From the NCBI RefSeq assembly GCF_000565285.1, contig NZ_APVL01000008.1:176023-240022 (forward strand): 64,000 nt of DNA, in the 5' to 3' direction. Source of the DNA: Cytobacillus firmus DS1 (GTDB lineage Bacteria; Bacillota; Bacilli; Bacillales; Cytobacillaceae). This document shows, in pieces, positions 38,215 through 46,445 of this stretch; position 1 is the stretch's first letter; each line of letters starts with the position of its first letter. Position numbers and translations under genes: made by a program. The notes beneath the pieces were generated by a model. That model worked only from the letters and a program-made list of their open reading frames with translations. It was not told where the DNA came from and did not search any database.

Positions 38215-38478
38215 ATGCAGGGAAAAATGGTAGAAAAAGAAGAATTGCTGGCCATGCTTTCAGAAATATACGATCAGCTTGAAGAGCTTGAAAATGTACT
38301 GGAGTCTAATTTGTCGGGACTTCGGCAGGATTGGTATTATGAACATTCAGAAAAAATAGAGGCTTGTGAAAGCAGGCTCGAAGTGATTGAAGAAGATATG
38401 ACGGCAATCAGGTCTGAGGCAGACAGTACTGAAACCGCAAAAAGATCAGCAAGAATGAAGCTTGAACTCGGCTTCTAA
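38215..38478 (+). CDS. Small coiled-coil protein at the yppD position
   Basis: An 87-residue acidic protein with GGGAGG 8 bases before the ATG. Heptad-like spacing of L/I (LLAMLSEIYDQLEELENVL) predicts one or two long helices, probably a coiled coil. It sits where B. subtilis has yppD (82 aa), between yppC and yppE, but I cannot confirm homology from sequence, so no symbol is given. Function unknown. Confidence 0.7.
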   Translation: MQGKMVEKEELLAMLSEIYDQLEELENVLESNLSGLRQDWYYEHSEKIEACESRLEVIEEDMTAIRSEADSTETAKRSARMKLELGF

Positions 38479-38549
38479 GTGGAATAGAATAGCAGTATCC
38501 TTCAGTAGCTAAAATTGACTAGCTACTTTTATTTTTGGAGATGAAGCCC

Positions 38550-38927
38550 ATGGTAAATGAAAATTCCCTGCTGCAAATGACAGAACTGCTGCTTGAATAT
38601 GTGGAAATTTCAGACAGCAGGTATAAGAAGGCTAAGGAATTAGGTGAAAAGGGTGATTTTTATAATGAAGTCAAACCTTTTGCTGATGATGTTAAATCCA
38701 TAAATGACAGATGGAAAGAAGAAGCCCGGGAATGGATTAGCATTCATAAACCACGAAATCTTTATTCTCAGCAGATTGAATCTGCTGCTGAACATATTGA
38801 GATGGTTTCCATTCAGGCATTTTTTCCTGAAACAAGCAGGACCAGATTCATTAATTATGTTAATTCGGCCGTGTATGTCTTGAAGCAGTTGATGATATTA
38901 TTAAGCGAAGAAAAAAAGGGAACCTGA
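38550..38927 (+). CDS. yppE: DUF1798 family protein YppE
   Basis: A 125-residue all-helical cytoplasmic protein matching B. subtilis YppE in pattern (LLQMTELLLEY, KPFADDV, HKPRNLYSQQIE). ATG at 38550 is preferred because GGAG at 38537-38540 is 9 bases upstream; in-frame starts at 38535 and 38541 overlap that site. The TGA stop lies in the terminator hairpin. Function is unknown. Confidence 0.85.
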   Translation: MVNENSLLQMTELLLEYVEISDSRYKKAKELGEKGDFYNEVKPFADDVKSINDRWKEEAREWISIHKPRNLYSQQIESAAEHIEMVSIQAFFPETSRTRFINYVNSAVYVLKQLMILLSEEKKGT

Positions 38928-38943
38928 ACCAGGTTCCCTTTTT
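38911..38943 (+). terminator. Terminator overlapping the yppE stop
   Basis: AAAGGGAACCTG (38915-38926) pairs with CAGGTTCCCTTT (38930-38941), with A and T runs outside. The yppE TGA (38925-38927) is at the loop. Repeat R2 copy A starts at its end. Confidence 0.9.
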
Positions 38944-38944
38944 C

Positions 38945-39473
38945 AAAAGATAAGAAAGTATATAATTTTTGAACGTAGATAACTGTCTAGCGCAAGCAGC
39001 CTACCCCCTCGAGGTCACAAGCCTGTCTAGTTGCGGCTCCTAGGGACTCGGGGTCATAAGCCGTTTCCTTTCAGAAGGAAAAACACCTTCTTACAGGAAC
39101 AGTCTTATGCCTGAGGCCCTCAGGACAAGGAAGGCTTCGTCAGCATAATCATCGCACGACCAAAAGCGAAAGCTTTTGGGAGGATGGGGGTCATGCAGAC
39201 GTTGCCACAGGACGTGGCGTTCTTGGTCTGCGTTCCTTGAAAGGGCAGTAGCCTCCACATTTCGGGCAATCCTCCCAAAAAGGCAAAGAACGCCTTTCCG
39301 GGAGGCTCGTCTTGTGCTTGAGGCCCCCAGGACAAGGAAGGCTTCGTCAGCATAATCATCGCACGACCAAAAGCGAAAGCTTTTGGGAGGATGGGGGTCA
39401 TGCAGACGTTGCCACAGGACGTGGCGTTCTTAGTCTGCGTTCATTCGTGGGCAAGGCGCTTGCGCTTTTCTTA
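38945..39473 (+). repeat. Repeat family R2, copy A (longest copy, internal duplication)
   Basis: A 529-base non-coding element filling the gap between convergent yppE and yppF. It starts AAAAGATAAGAAAGTATATA and ends GGCGCTTGCGCTTTTCTTA. A 122-base unit occurs twice inside it (39113-39234 and 39320-39441) with only a few differences; copy B at 57405-57752 has one unit only. Edges carry TAAGAAA in inverted orientation. Open frames inside it are artefacts of the repeat. Confidence 0.85.
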
Positions 39474-39481
39474 TTGAATCC

Positions 39482-39697
39482 CTATGCTTTTACTGAATCC
39501 TGGAGGGTGTTATCTTTGTAGCTTTCCGGAACGGCCGCTCCTTGAGCTTCAAGCTCACGAACGAGATTTCGATAATCTGTACTGGAAATTTCATTATGGA
39601 TATAGGCCTTTTTAGCAAAATCCAATAATTCATTTACATTTTCAGGAGTATACTCCCGCAGCTGATGAAACTTCATTTGTAGTTCGTGAACATTCAT
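39482..39697 (-). CDS. yppF: YppF family protein
   Basis: A 71-residue soluble helical protein. ATG at 39697 follows GAGGAGG, giving MNVHELQMKFHQLREYTPEN. The block YTPENVNELLDFAKKAYIH followed by DYRNLVRELEAQGA fits the YppF family and the position next to yppE and yppG, though here it is on the minus strand, convergent with yppE. The frame continues upstream, but those residues precede the RBS. Role unknown. Confidence 0.8.
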   Translation of the reverse strand: MNVHELQMKFHQLREYTPENVNELLDFAKKAYIHNEISSTDYRNLVRELEAQGAAVPESYKDNTLQDSVKA

Positions 39698-40014
39698 GAT
39701 ATTGCCTCCTCTAAAATAGATTCGCGGAGAAATTTCCTCCCCGCATCCTGGTAAATGAAAAAGCGGACAAGAAACAATTTGTTTTTTATATCCTAACATA
39801 AAAATTTATTTTTCATCGTTTTTAAAAAAATCAAACTTCCGACATCATTCTTCATGGTTAGACAAAAGCGGAAAGCGCTTCTTTTTTACTCATATTTTAC
39901 TTCTTTCACGTTCTGGGCAAATCATTCATATATTGTATTGGTGATAATTAGAAGGATATTACCTGGTATTATCGCTAATATACTTATCTTTTTGACTGGG
40001 GAGGATGTTTGCCC
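39698..40014. other. 317-base divergent intergenic region yppF-yppG
   Basis: Carries the RBS regions of both genes, and GGAAAGCGCTTCTT (39870-39883), which resembles both a short terminator stem and a catabolite-responsive element but fits neither well. No gene is supported here. Confidence 0.5.
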
Positions 40015-40584
40015 ATGTTTGGCCGAGTAATGAATAGAACGAGCCATATACAGCCATACGGCCATTTAAATCAAAATGTATACTTTGATCCATTTTATAT
40101 GGGGACCAATGGCCAATATTATATGAGGCAGCAGCCATTGCAGAATTATAACCAGGCTGCCGGACCGTATAATCCTTATTATTCGCCTTTTAATATGGAA
40201 TACCAGCAGCCGCAGCAAATGGCAGGAATGCAGCAAAGTTTTCCGCATCAGCCCTATCCGCAGCAAAATTTTGATTCCGGATATTACTCACATACAGGTT
40301 CAAAAAATGCAGGGATATTTCAAAACCCATTAGAATCTGAGGAATACTATGGAAAACAGCCAAGTAAGCCAGCTGCTCAACAAATGCCATACATGAATCC
40401 ATATCCAAAGCAATCCTTCATCCCAAAACAGCCATCCGGCGTGCAAAGCATTATGAATTCGTTTAAAGCCCAGGATGGATCACTGGATCTTAATAAAATG
40501 GTGGACACAGCAGGCCAGATGATGTCTGCAGTCACACAGGTATCATCCATGGTTAAAGGAATTGGCGGAATATTTAAAGCATAA
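40015..40584 (+). CDS. yppG: YppG-like protein, probable spore-associated
   Basis: A 189-residue protein in two parts: an N-terminal ~130 residues very rich in Q, P, Y, N and M (low complexity, coat-protein-like), and a C-terminal helical segment (SIMNSFKAQDGSLDLNKMVD to the end) typical of YppG proteins. GGGGAGG lies 10 bases before the ATG at 40015; a TTG at 40009 is an alternative. It occupies the yppG position. Association with the spore is inferred from composition and family name only. Confidence 0.78.
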   Translation: MFGRVMNRTSHIQPYGHLNQNVYFDPFYMGTNGQYYMRQQPLQNYNQAAGPYNPYYSPFNMEYQQPQQMAGMQQSFPHQPYPQQNFDSGYYSHTGSKNAGIFQNPLESEEYYGKQPSKPAAQQMPYMNPYPKQSFIPKQPSGVQSIMNSFKAQDGSLDLNKMVDTAGQMMSAVTQVSSMVKGIGGIFKA

Positions 40585-40592
40585 AGGATCAT

Positions 40593-40613
40593 GGCCGCAC
40601 CGGCCTTTTTTTT
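40593..40613 (+). terminator. Terminator after yppG
   Basis: GGCCG (40593-40597) pairs with CGGCC (40601-40605) around CAC, followed by eight T. Confidence 0.85.
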
Positions 40614-40792
40614 ATGTTTTAAAAAATCAGACTTGAAAAAAGATTAAATATATTTAAAAATAGAATAGCCGGTCTATTTAAAATATTTATAGGAAATATT
40701 ATCTATGAATATTTAATTGTATGATTGACAAAATTTAGATAAAAGTGAAAAAATAGAAAAATGACTTCTTGTCATAATAAAGGGGGGTTACT

Positions 40793-41656
40793 ATGGTTCG
40801 TGCTGTGCAGCAAATTTTTATTATATTTGTATTAATTTTATTTCTAGCAGCTCTGCCAAAAATTATATCTGTTGATCCATTGAGCGGGAGTCTAAATTGG
40901 AGCTTCGAAAGTCTGCCGCAAATTTATGGAGAGTTTATTTCTGAAATAAGCGGGGGCAGTCTTGGTACCTATCAGCTTGGGATGCAGACCCGTCCTATAG
41001 CAGGGGACATTGCTGACAATTTTTTTACCAGCCTGCTGATAGTAATAATTGCTGTAAATGCTTCTTTAATTATTAGTCTGATTTTCGGGGTATTTATCAG
41101 CCGCTTCAGGCTTACTAAGCTTTTTGGGGCATTCTTGAATATTCTTGCGGCTATACCTGACTTTATCATCATTGTGATGTCTATGATTATTGCCGTTAAA
41201 ATATATAAAATGACCGGAATCAGGGTGATTTCACTCAGGCCGGATGGAGGAGCCCTCAACACCTGGTTTCCCACAGTGCTTGCAGCAATTGCCCCGACGC
41301 TATATTTATTTAAACTTGTCTCGGTTAAATATTATCAGACAAGCGGGGAGGACTATATTAAGACTGCAGTTGCTAAAGGAATGGGCTTGAATTACATAAA
41401 TTTTCAGCATGTCTTCAAAAATTTAGAGCCATTTATCAAATCTGAACTGGTTAAAGTGATTTCGCTGGCTATTGGCAATCTCTTTATTATCGAACATATT
41501 ATGAATGTCTCCGGCATAACAAAATTTATTTTTCAGAGCAGCGGGGTTCAGCCGATTGCAATCGGCTTGTTTGCGATGCTTCTTATTTCTTTAATTGTCT
41601 ATATTTCTAATAGACTCATATTCTATCTGTTTAAACGGGGTTTTATCTATGAATAA
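40793..41656 (+). CDS. ABC transporter permease, oligopeptide/nickel (DppB-like) type
   Basis: A 287-residue integral membrane protein with an N-terminal helix (about 7-25), an extracytoplasmic loop and five further helices. The EAA-type loop that contacts the ATPase is DYIKTAVAKGMGLNYINFQHV (about 186-206). The overall layout is that of DppB/OppB permeases. RBS AAGGGGGG. It overlaps the downstream permease-peptidase gene by 8 bases, so the two form a pair. No cognate ATPase or binding protein is encoded nearby; substrate unknown. Confidence 0.85.
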   Translation: MVRAVQQIFIIFVLILFLAALPKIISVDPLSGSLNWSFESLPQIYGEFISEISGGSLGTYQLGMQTRPIAGDIADNFFTSLLIVIIAVNASLIISLIFGVFISRFRLTKLFGAFLNILAAIPDFIIIVMSMIIAVKIYKMTGIRVISLRPDGGALNTWFPTVLAAIAPTLYLFKLVSVKYYQTSGEDYIKTAVAKGMGLNYINFQHVFKNLEPFIKSELVKVISLAIGNLFIIEHIMNVSGITKFIFQSSGVQPIAIGLFAMLLISLIVYISNRLIFYLFKRGFIYE

Positions 41657-44057
41657 GCTGCTAAAAATAAATTACTCCTTAATTATCGGAACTGTTATGG
41701 TTTCCGGCTTGCTTTTTTTCAGCATTTTCGGGCCTATTCTTGCTCCGCATTCATTAACTTCGGTTTTAGAAACACAATATACAAACGGGAAGGTTCTGGC
41801 ACCGCCATTGGAACCTTTTGAATCATCCTCCTATCCGCTGGGCACAGATAAATGGGGCTATGATATTTTATCCATGATTTTATATGGATTAAGATACACT
41901 GTTTTTATTGCAGCTGCTGTAACTGGTATAAAAATGGCATTCGGAACAATCCTCGGTTTGTATGCGGGCACCTTGAAAAAGACGCCAGGCTGGCTGATTG
42001 CTTTCGAAAATGCATGGAGCTATGTACCGCTTTTTCTGATTCTGTATTTTTTCCTTGCGCCAATAAGCTTCAACAGTAATCTTGAGCAAAATGTATTAAT
42101 TTTGTATTTTATAGTAATTGCTTCAGTCATCAGTATTCCAAGCATTGTGTCTTCTGTAAGGCTGAAAACCGCTCAGTTATATAAGTCTGTTTATATTGAA
42201 GCTGCAAAAGCCCTGGGGGCTGGAAAACACCGTCTGATCTGGAAGCATATTTTTCCTCAGTTAAAGGAAACGTTCCTTGTAATGTTTATACTTGAAATTG
42301 TGTACGTAATCGCCCTTATGGGCCAGTTGGCGCTTTTAAATATCTTTGTCGGCGGAACCATTATGAGATATGATCCCATCATCTACCTGTCAGCAACAAA
42401 GGAGCTGGCGGGATTGGTTGGTCAGGCCAGGTTAAATATTTATGGCAGCACCCATATATTAATTGCGCCATTAGCGGTTCTTTTACTTACAACTGTGTCT
42501 TTCAGTCTGCTTGCAAATGGGCTGAAGAACCGCTTTCAATCAAACTATCAGCGTACTCCATGGATTAAGACTGGGCATGAGCCATTAATACAGCCTTCGA
42601 GAAAACAATATGGCCGAAAAAAGAAAGTCTGGTCATTCTCTGGCCCTAAAGCAGCCTTTGCTGCATTAGTCATTGCTTTTGCCGGTGCAGGTGTCTATGT
42701 TGTGGCTGCAAAGGATTCAAATGTAGGCGTCAAAAGCGGCAGCAAGGCTGATTATAAAATTGATCTGGAAATGAATGGCGAAGGCTATTTCACTGCTAAT
42801 GCAAATATCCAAATGAAAAACCAATCAGATAAAGACTGGAATGAGCTTGTCTTTTATTTCATCCCGAACGTTTTTAAAGATGGACATACATTTGATTCTG
42901 TTGAAGGAACGTCTGAAGCAGAGATCGAAAAGCTGACAGTGAATGGGCAAAAAGCTTCTTATAAGCTGGATGGTGATACGCTGACAATAAATTTAATACC
43001 TGAAATGAAAGATAAAAGCAGACATAAGGTAGAAATTCAATATAGATTTACAGTCCCGGACAGCGGCAGCCGTTTTTCAAAAGCAGGCACAAACTATTAT
43101 CTTGCTCAATGGTACCCAATGGCTGCAGTTTATCAAAAAGGCAAATGGAACAAAGAGCCTTATATGGAGGGGCTGGAAACATTTCATACAGGCTTCTCTG
43201 ATTTCAAAGTTTCCTATAAGCTGCCTGAAGGGTATTCCCTGGCTTCCACAGCAGAAAAAGATCCGGCAAAAGGAAAGACTGAAGGGACAGTTAAAGCCAA
43301 AAAGGTCAGGGATTTCTTCATTGCTGTCATGAAGGATATGAAAGTTTATGAAAAGGAAGCGCAAGACGGTGTAAAGGTCAGACTATTTTCAAAGAGCGAT
43401 CATGATAAAAACCCGGAAGCATCATTAACGCTGGCCAAAAAAGCATTATCTTTTTATCAGGAGAACATTGGAGAATACCCGCATAAGCAGCTTGACATTG
43501 TTTTGGATGAAGGGCAGTTTATGGAATATCCCGGTATTGTAACCATAAACCCTTATATTGATGATAAGAGGTTTTATGATATTTCTATTGTCCATGAAAT
43601 TGCTCATCAGTATTTTTATGGAGCAGTGGCTAATGACCCATACAACAATGCGTGGATTGATGAAGGAATCACAGAATTTGCCACCTCAATGTACTTCTAT
43701 GCAGGTCAAAATCAGGCTGAACAGCAGGCATTCGGCATCTCCCATTTTCGGATGGAGGCAATCGAGGAAGCTGAACTGGGCAGGCAATATTCAAATGTGC
43801 CGGTGAATGAGGTAAAGCATACCGGATATATTTATGGACAGCCTGCTCTGGAGATTTTACAAATGATCCAGGAAAAGTATACCCTGAAAGGGGAATCCCC
43901 TAAAGAAGTGGGGATGCAGTTCCTGTCCGATTATTATCAAAAGTTTCGCTATAAAGAGGTCGATACGAGGGAGTTTATATTCTTCACAAAGGATTACTTC
44001 AGTGTTCCGACCGGCTATTTCAATAATTGGATTGATACATCTAAACTGAACAGTTAA
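41649..44057 (+). CDS. Fusion protein: DppC-like ABC permease + M1-type zinc aminopeptidase
   Basis: An uninterrupted 802-residue frame. Residues 1-290 are a complete DppC-like permease: PLGTDKWGYDILS (63-75), five or six helices and an EAA loop at 182-203 (YIEAAKALGAGKHRLIWKH). A basic linker (318-326) and a new membrane helix (about 333-353) follow, then an M1 metallopeptidase: FMEYPGIVTIN near 624-634 replaces the GxMEN motif, H649-E-I-A-H653 and E672 form the HExxH-x18-E zinc site, and WIDEGITEF follows. The positive-inside rule puts the peptidase outside the cell. A normal DppC is ~300 residues. The ATG at 41649 overlaps the upstream permease gene. Coupling of peptide cleavage to uptake is inference. 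Confidence 0.85.
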   Translation: MNKLLKINYSLIIGTVMVSGLLFFSIFGPILAPHSLTSVLETQYTNGKVLAPPLEPFESSSYPLGTDKWGYDILSMILYGLRYTVFIAAAVTGIKMAFGTILGLYAGTLKKTPGWLIAFENAWSYVPLFLILYFFLAPISFNSNLEQNVLILYFIVIASVISIPSIVSSVRLKTAQLYKSVYIEAAKALGAGKHRLIWKHIFPQLKETFLVMFILEIVYVIALMGQLALLNIFVGGTIMRYDPIIYLSATKELAGLVGQARLNIYGSTHILIAPLAVLLLTTVSFSLLANGLKNRFQSNYQRTPWIKTGHEPLIQPSRKQYGRKKKVWSFSGPKAAFAALVIAFAGAGVYVVAAKDSNVGVKSGSKADYKIDLEMNGEGYFTANANIQMKNQSDKDWNELVFYFIPNVFKDGHTFDSVEGTSEAEIEKLTVNGQKASYKLDGDTLTINLIPEMKDKSRHKVEIQYRFTVPDSGSRFSKAGTNYYLAQWYPMAAVYQKGKWNKEPYMEGLETFHTGFSDFKVSYKLPEGYSLASTAEKDPAKGKTEGTVKAKKVRDFFIAVMKDMKVYEKEAQDGVKVRLFSKSDHDKNPEASLTLAKKALSFYQENIGEYPHKQLDIVLDEGQFMEYPGIVTINPYIDDKRFYDISIVHEIAHQYFYGAVANDPYNNAWIDEGITEFATSMYFYAGQNQAEQQAFGISHFRMEAIEEAELGRQYSNVPVNEVKHTGYIYGQPALEILQMIQEKYTLKGESPKEVGMQFLSDYYQKFRYKEVDTREFIFFTKDYFSVPTGYFNNWIDTSKLNS

Positions 44058-44078
44058 TAAGCCCGGCTTATTTAACCC

Positions 44079-44118
44079 AAACAAAAACAAGCAGGCGTGA
44101 TACTGCTTGTTTTTGTTT
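44079..44118. terminator. Bidirectional terminator between the fusion gene and hsp20
   Basis: AAACAAAAACAAGCAG (44079-44094) pairs perfectly with CTGCTTGTTTTTGTTT (44103-44118) around an 8-base loop. Confidence 0.88.
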
Positions 44119-44153
44119 AACCAGACTCTATAAAACTGGAATCGCAGTCAGGA

Positions 44154-44624
44154 TCAGCTCTCATCGATCAGGATTCTTTTTCCCTGCTGCTTAGGAACTT
44201 TGATTTGCAAGAGGCCATTTTGGTAAACTGCTTTTACTTTCTTTTCATTAACTGGCTGTGGAAGCGGAATGGTCCGGCTGGAACGCTGCATGCTTTGCTG
44301 TCTGCGGAAAATTTTATTTTTTTCATCTTCTTCTGTTATTATCTCAGCGGATTTTACTGAAATGGTTATATAATTGTCCAGGATATCAATCTGTATTTGC
44401 TCTTTATTTATTCCCGGAAGTTCCGCACTAATGATATGTTCTTTTTCAGTTTCAGCAACATCAACATGGAAGGAAGAAGAAGCTGGGAAGGGATTTTTAA
44501 AGAAATCATCCATTGTCTGCAGAAATCCTCTGCCAGGTTTTTCATGGAAAAGCTGATTCATTGATCTCATCAAGTCCCCAAATGGTTCATTTCGATCCTT
44601 TTTCTTTGGATCCTCCATATCCAT
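44154..44624 (-). CDS. Small heat shock protein (Hsp20/alpha-crystallin)
   Basis: A 156-residue protein with a disordered N-terminal arm and an alpha-crystallin domain at about 50-145 (HVDVAETEKEHIISAELPGI, then YQNGLLQIKVPK). Such proteins hold unfolding proteins as ATP-independent chaperones; a few Bacillus members are spore-coat associated. Two start codons (44624, 44618) are both compatible with GAGGGG upstream. No CIRCE operator was seen. It lies between the two permease pairs, just downstream of the Crp/Fnr gene. Confidence 0.9.
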   Translation of the reverse strand: MDMEDPKKKDRNEPFGDLMRSMNQLFHEKPGRGFLQTMDDFFKNPFPASSSFHVDVAETEKEHIISAELPGINKEQIQIDILDNYITISVKSAEIITEEDEKNKIFRRQQSMQRSSRTIPLPQPVNEKKVKAVYQNGLLQIKVPKQQGKRILIDES

Positions 44625-44702
44625 CCATCCCCTCTCAAACAGGATTTTTCAACATATCGTATGCCGCCCATTGGGTGGATGTTCCTGATGAGTCATCAGG
44701 AA

Positions 44703-44725
44703 AAGAAAAAACCGCATAGTGCGGT
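44703..44725 (-). terminator. Terminator after the Crp/Fnr-family gene (minus strand)
   Basis: On the minus strand CCGCA and TGCGG form a stem around CTA, followed by TTTTTTCTTTT. Confidence 0.8.
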
Positions 44726-44727
44726 CT

Positions 44728-45420
44728 TTAAAATATTGTCTCTAATAGCTGATCAGGGTTTATGATTAAATGTCCATCCTGGTCAGTTTCGATTAACATT
44801 TCTTTTTTCATCTTGGTTAATGTCCTGCTGACCGTTTCTCTTGTGGTGCCAATCATATTGGCAAGGTCTTTATTGGTAAAGTCCCCTTTTAAAACAAAGG
44901 TGCCGTTTTCAAGCTTTTTCCCATGCATTTTGGCAAGGCGGATAAGCAATTTAATGATTTGCTCATAAGTATTGTTTAAAATTTGCGATTCAAGCCGCTC
45001 CTGCAGATCGACAATCTTCTCGCCAAGGACTTTAAACACCTTAATGCATAACTCCGGATTCTCAATAAGCACCTTTTCAAATTGCGAAATAGGCACAACA
45101 ACGAGCTGAGCGTTTTCCAGCACCTCGGAAAAAGCCGGGTACCCGCCTTTTCTGAAGAATCCCACATGAGGGAACATCTCGCCTTTTGCTAAGATGGCAA
45201 CAATCTGTTCTTTGCCATTAATATCACTTCTATAAATCTTAACTCTGCCGTTGTTAATGAAATAAACATTATCCAGCGGGTCGTCCTGCAGAAAAACATG
45301 ACTTCCTTTTTTCCATTCGCGTGATATGGATATCTCAACTACCTTATCCAGTTCTTCGCTGTTCAGCTCTTTAAAAAGAGAGAACTGGGATAGAACTGCC
45401 TTAATTTCCTCTGTTTTCAT
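44728..45420 (-). CDS. Crp/Fnr family transcriptional regulator
   Basis: A 230-residue regulator with an N-terminal cyclic-nucleotide-binding fold (about 15-125) and a C-terminal Crp-type winged helix whose recognition helix is in GDFTNKDLANMIGTTRETVS (about 183-203; E195-T-V-S-R follows the usual pattern). Only one cysteine (ELCIK) is present, so there is no Fe-S cluster set as in Fnr; the ligand is unknown. It could act on the Fnr-like site at 59881-59896 in this window, but this is speculation. It is followed by its own terminator before hsp20. Confidence 0.9.
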   Translation of the reverse strand: MKTEEIKAVLSQFSLFKELNSEELDKVVEISISREWKKGSHVFLQDDPLDNVYFINNGRVKIYRSDINGKEQIVAILAKGEMFPHVGFFRKGGYPAFSEVLENAQLVVVPISQFEKVLIENPELCIKVFKVLGEKIVDLQERLESQILNNTYEQIIKLLIRLAKMHGKKLENGTFVLKGDFTNKDLANMIGTTRETVSRTLTKMKKEMLIETDQDGHLIINPDQLLETIF

Positions 45421-45521
45421 AATCCACCTCTTGCTTCTGTCCTATTAAGCTTATTGTAACAAAAAACATTAATAACGTTTATATTAAGAGAAGCTCATTC
45501 TAATAATCCCGGCTGGGACAT

Positions 45522-46445
45522 CTAAATATATCGGATCTTCCTGGTGAAAAATGATTTTAATCCATCGGCGAATATATTAAAGGTTAAAATGGCATAGGTC
45601 ATGGCAAATGCCGAGAAAAAAGGAATCCAAATGGGGCCTCTTATATCCTCAAACGCTTTAATCATCATCATTGGCCAAGAAATCGATTTATTGACCAATT
45701 GCCAATCTCCTGACATGGATTGAACAAAATCCTGCGAAATAAAAATTCCGGCAAACCCTAATTGACCAAGAAGAAACATGACTTTTCCAAGATCAGTAAC
45801 CATATTTACAAGAAGCTTACTATAAAGAAATGGAAGATAATATATTCTGAAAAGCCTGTATGGTGAAGCTCCGCCAGCAATCCCTCCATATATGTACTCT
45901 TTAGATGAAATCTGATCAAATTCCAGTTTTATCATGTCGGCAGCACGGGGCATTTCTGCCAAAGCAATAATAAGGAGCAGGAAAAAGGGGCGGTAATCAC
46001 TCAGCAAAAACGGCGGAAGCATGGCAAGAAGCATGACGATTATGATAGTTGGAATATATGACAGCAGTCCATTCAGCCATTTAAGGAAGAGGTGTGTACC
46101 CATCCATTTTTTGTGTGCAAGATAGGAGAGCGGAATGGCCAGTGCATATCGAAGGACAGTTATACAGGCAACCAGCAAAATAGTTTCTTTTGCCCCCAGG
46201 ATGATTAGGCTGAGCAAATCCCTTCCGCTTTTGTCAGTGCCGAATATGTATTCCTCTGATGGCGGATAAGGCGGTATAACAGGCTTTTTATCCTCATTTA
46301 GGATGTATGTAATCGTTGTCAGCTCGCGGTCAACAAAAGGAAGATATGGTCCGGCAAATGTGATTGCCAGCAATAGCAGCAGCAAAAAGGTACCCAAGCA
46401 AAATAAAGCATGTTTTTTGATCCATGTTAAAAGCCGCATCTGCAT
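45522..46445 (-). CDS. ABC transporter permease, DppC-like (second pair)
   Basis: A 307-residue membrane protein with the DppC-type start: N-terminal helix (about 12-32), an extracytoplasmic loop with FGTDKSGRDLLSLIILG near 71-87, then five helices. The EAA loop is diverged (KEYIYGGIAGGASPYRLF). The ATG shares one base with the stop of the preceding permease gene (TGATG), so translation is coupled. Unlike the other pair, no peptidase is attached. No ATPase or binding protein is present in the window. Confidence 0.85.
   Translation of the reverse strand: MQMRLLTWIKKHALFCLGTFLLLLLLAITFAGPYLPFVDRELTTITYILNEDKKPVIPPYPPSEEYIFGTDKSGRDLLSLIILGAKETILLVACITVLRYALAIPLSYLAHKKWMGTHLFLKWLNGLLSYIPTIIIVMLLAMLPPFLLSDYRPFFLLLIIALAEMPRAADMIKLEFDQISSKEYIYGGIAGGASPYRLFRIYYLPFLYSKLLVNMVTDLGKVMFLLGQLGFAGIFISQDFVQSMSGDWQLVNKSISWPMMMIKAFEDIRGPIWIPFFSAFAMTYAILTFNIFADGLKSFFTRKIRYI

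Noticed and set aside
39120..39401. Open frame with an internal protein repeat inside R2 copy A
   Set aside because: It only reflects the duplicated 122-base DNA unit; there is no RBS and other copies do not keep the frame.
38945..39473. CRISPR array
   Set aside because: The two repeated units are 122 bases long and only two in number; there are no short regular repeats with spacers.
39870..39883. GGAAAGCGCTTCTT as a catabolite-responsive element
   Set aside because: Only about ten of fourteen cre positions fit and the palindrome arms are poor; it may equally be a short hairpin.
40725..40730. TTGACA as promoter of the 40793 permease gene
   Set aside because: No acceptable -10 hexamer occurs at 16-18 bases, so a promoter could not be assigned.
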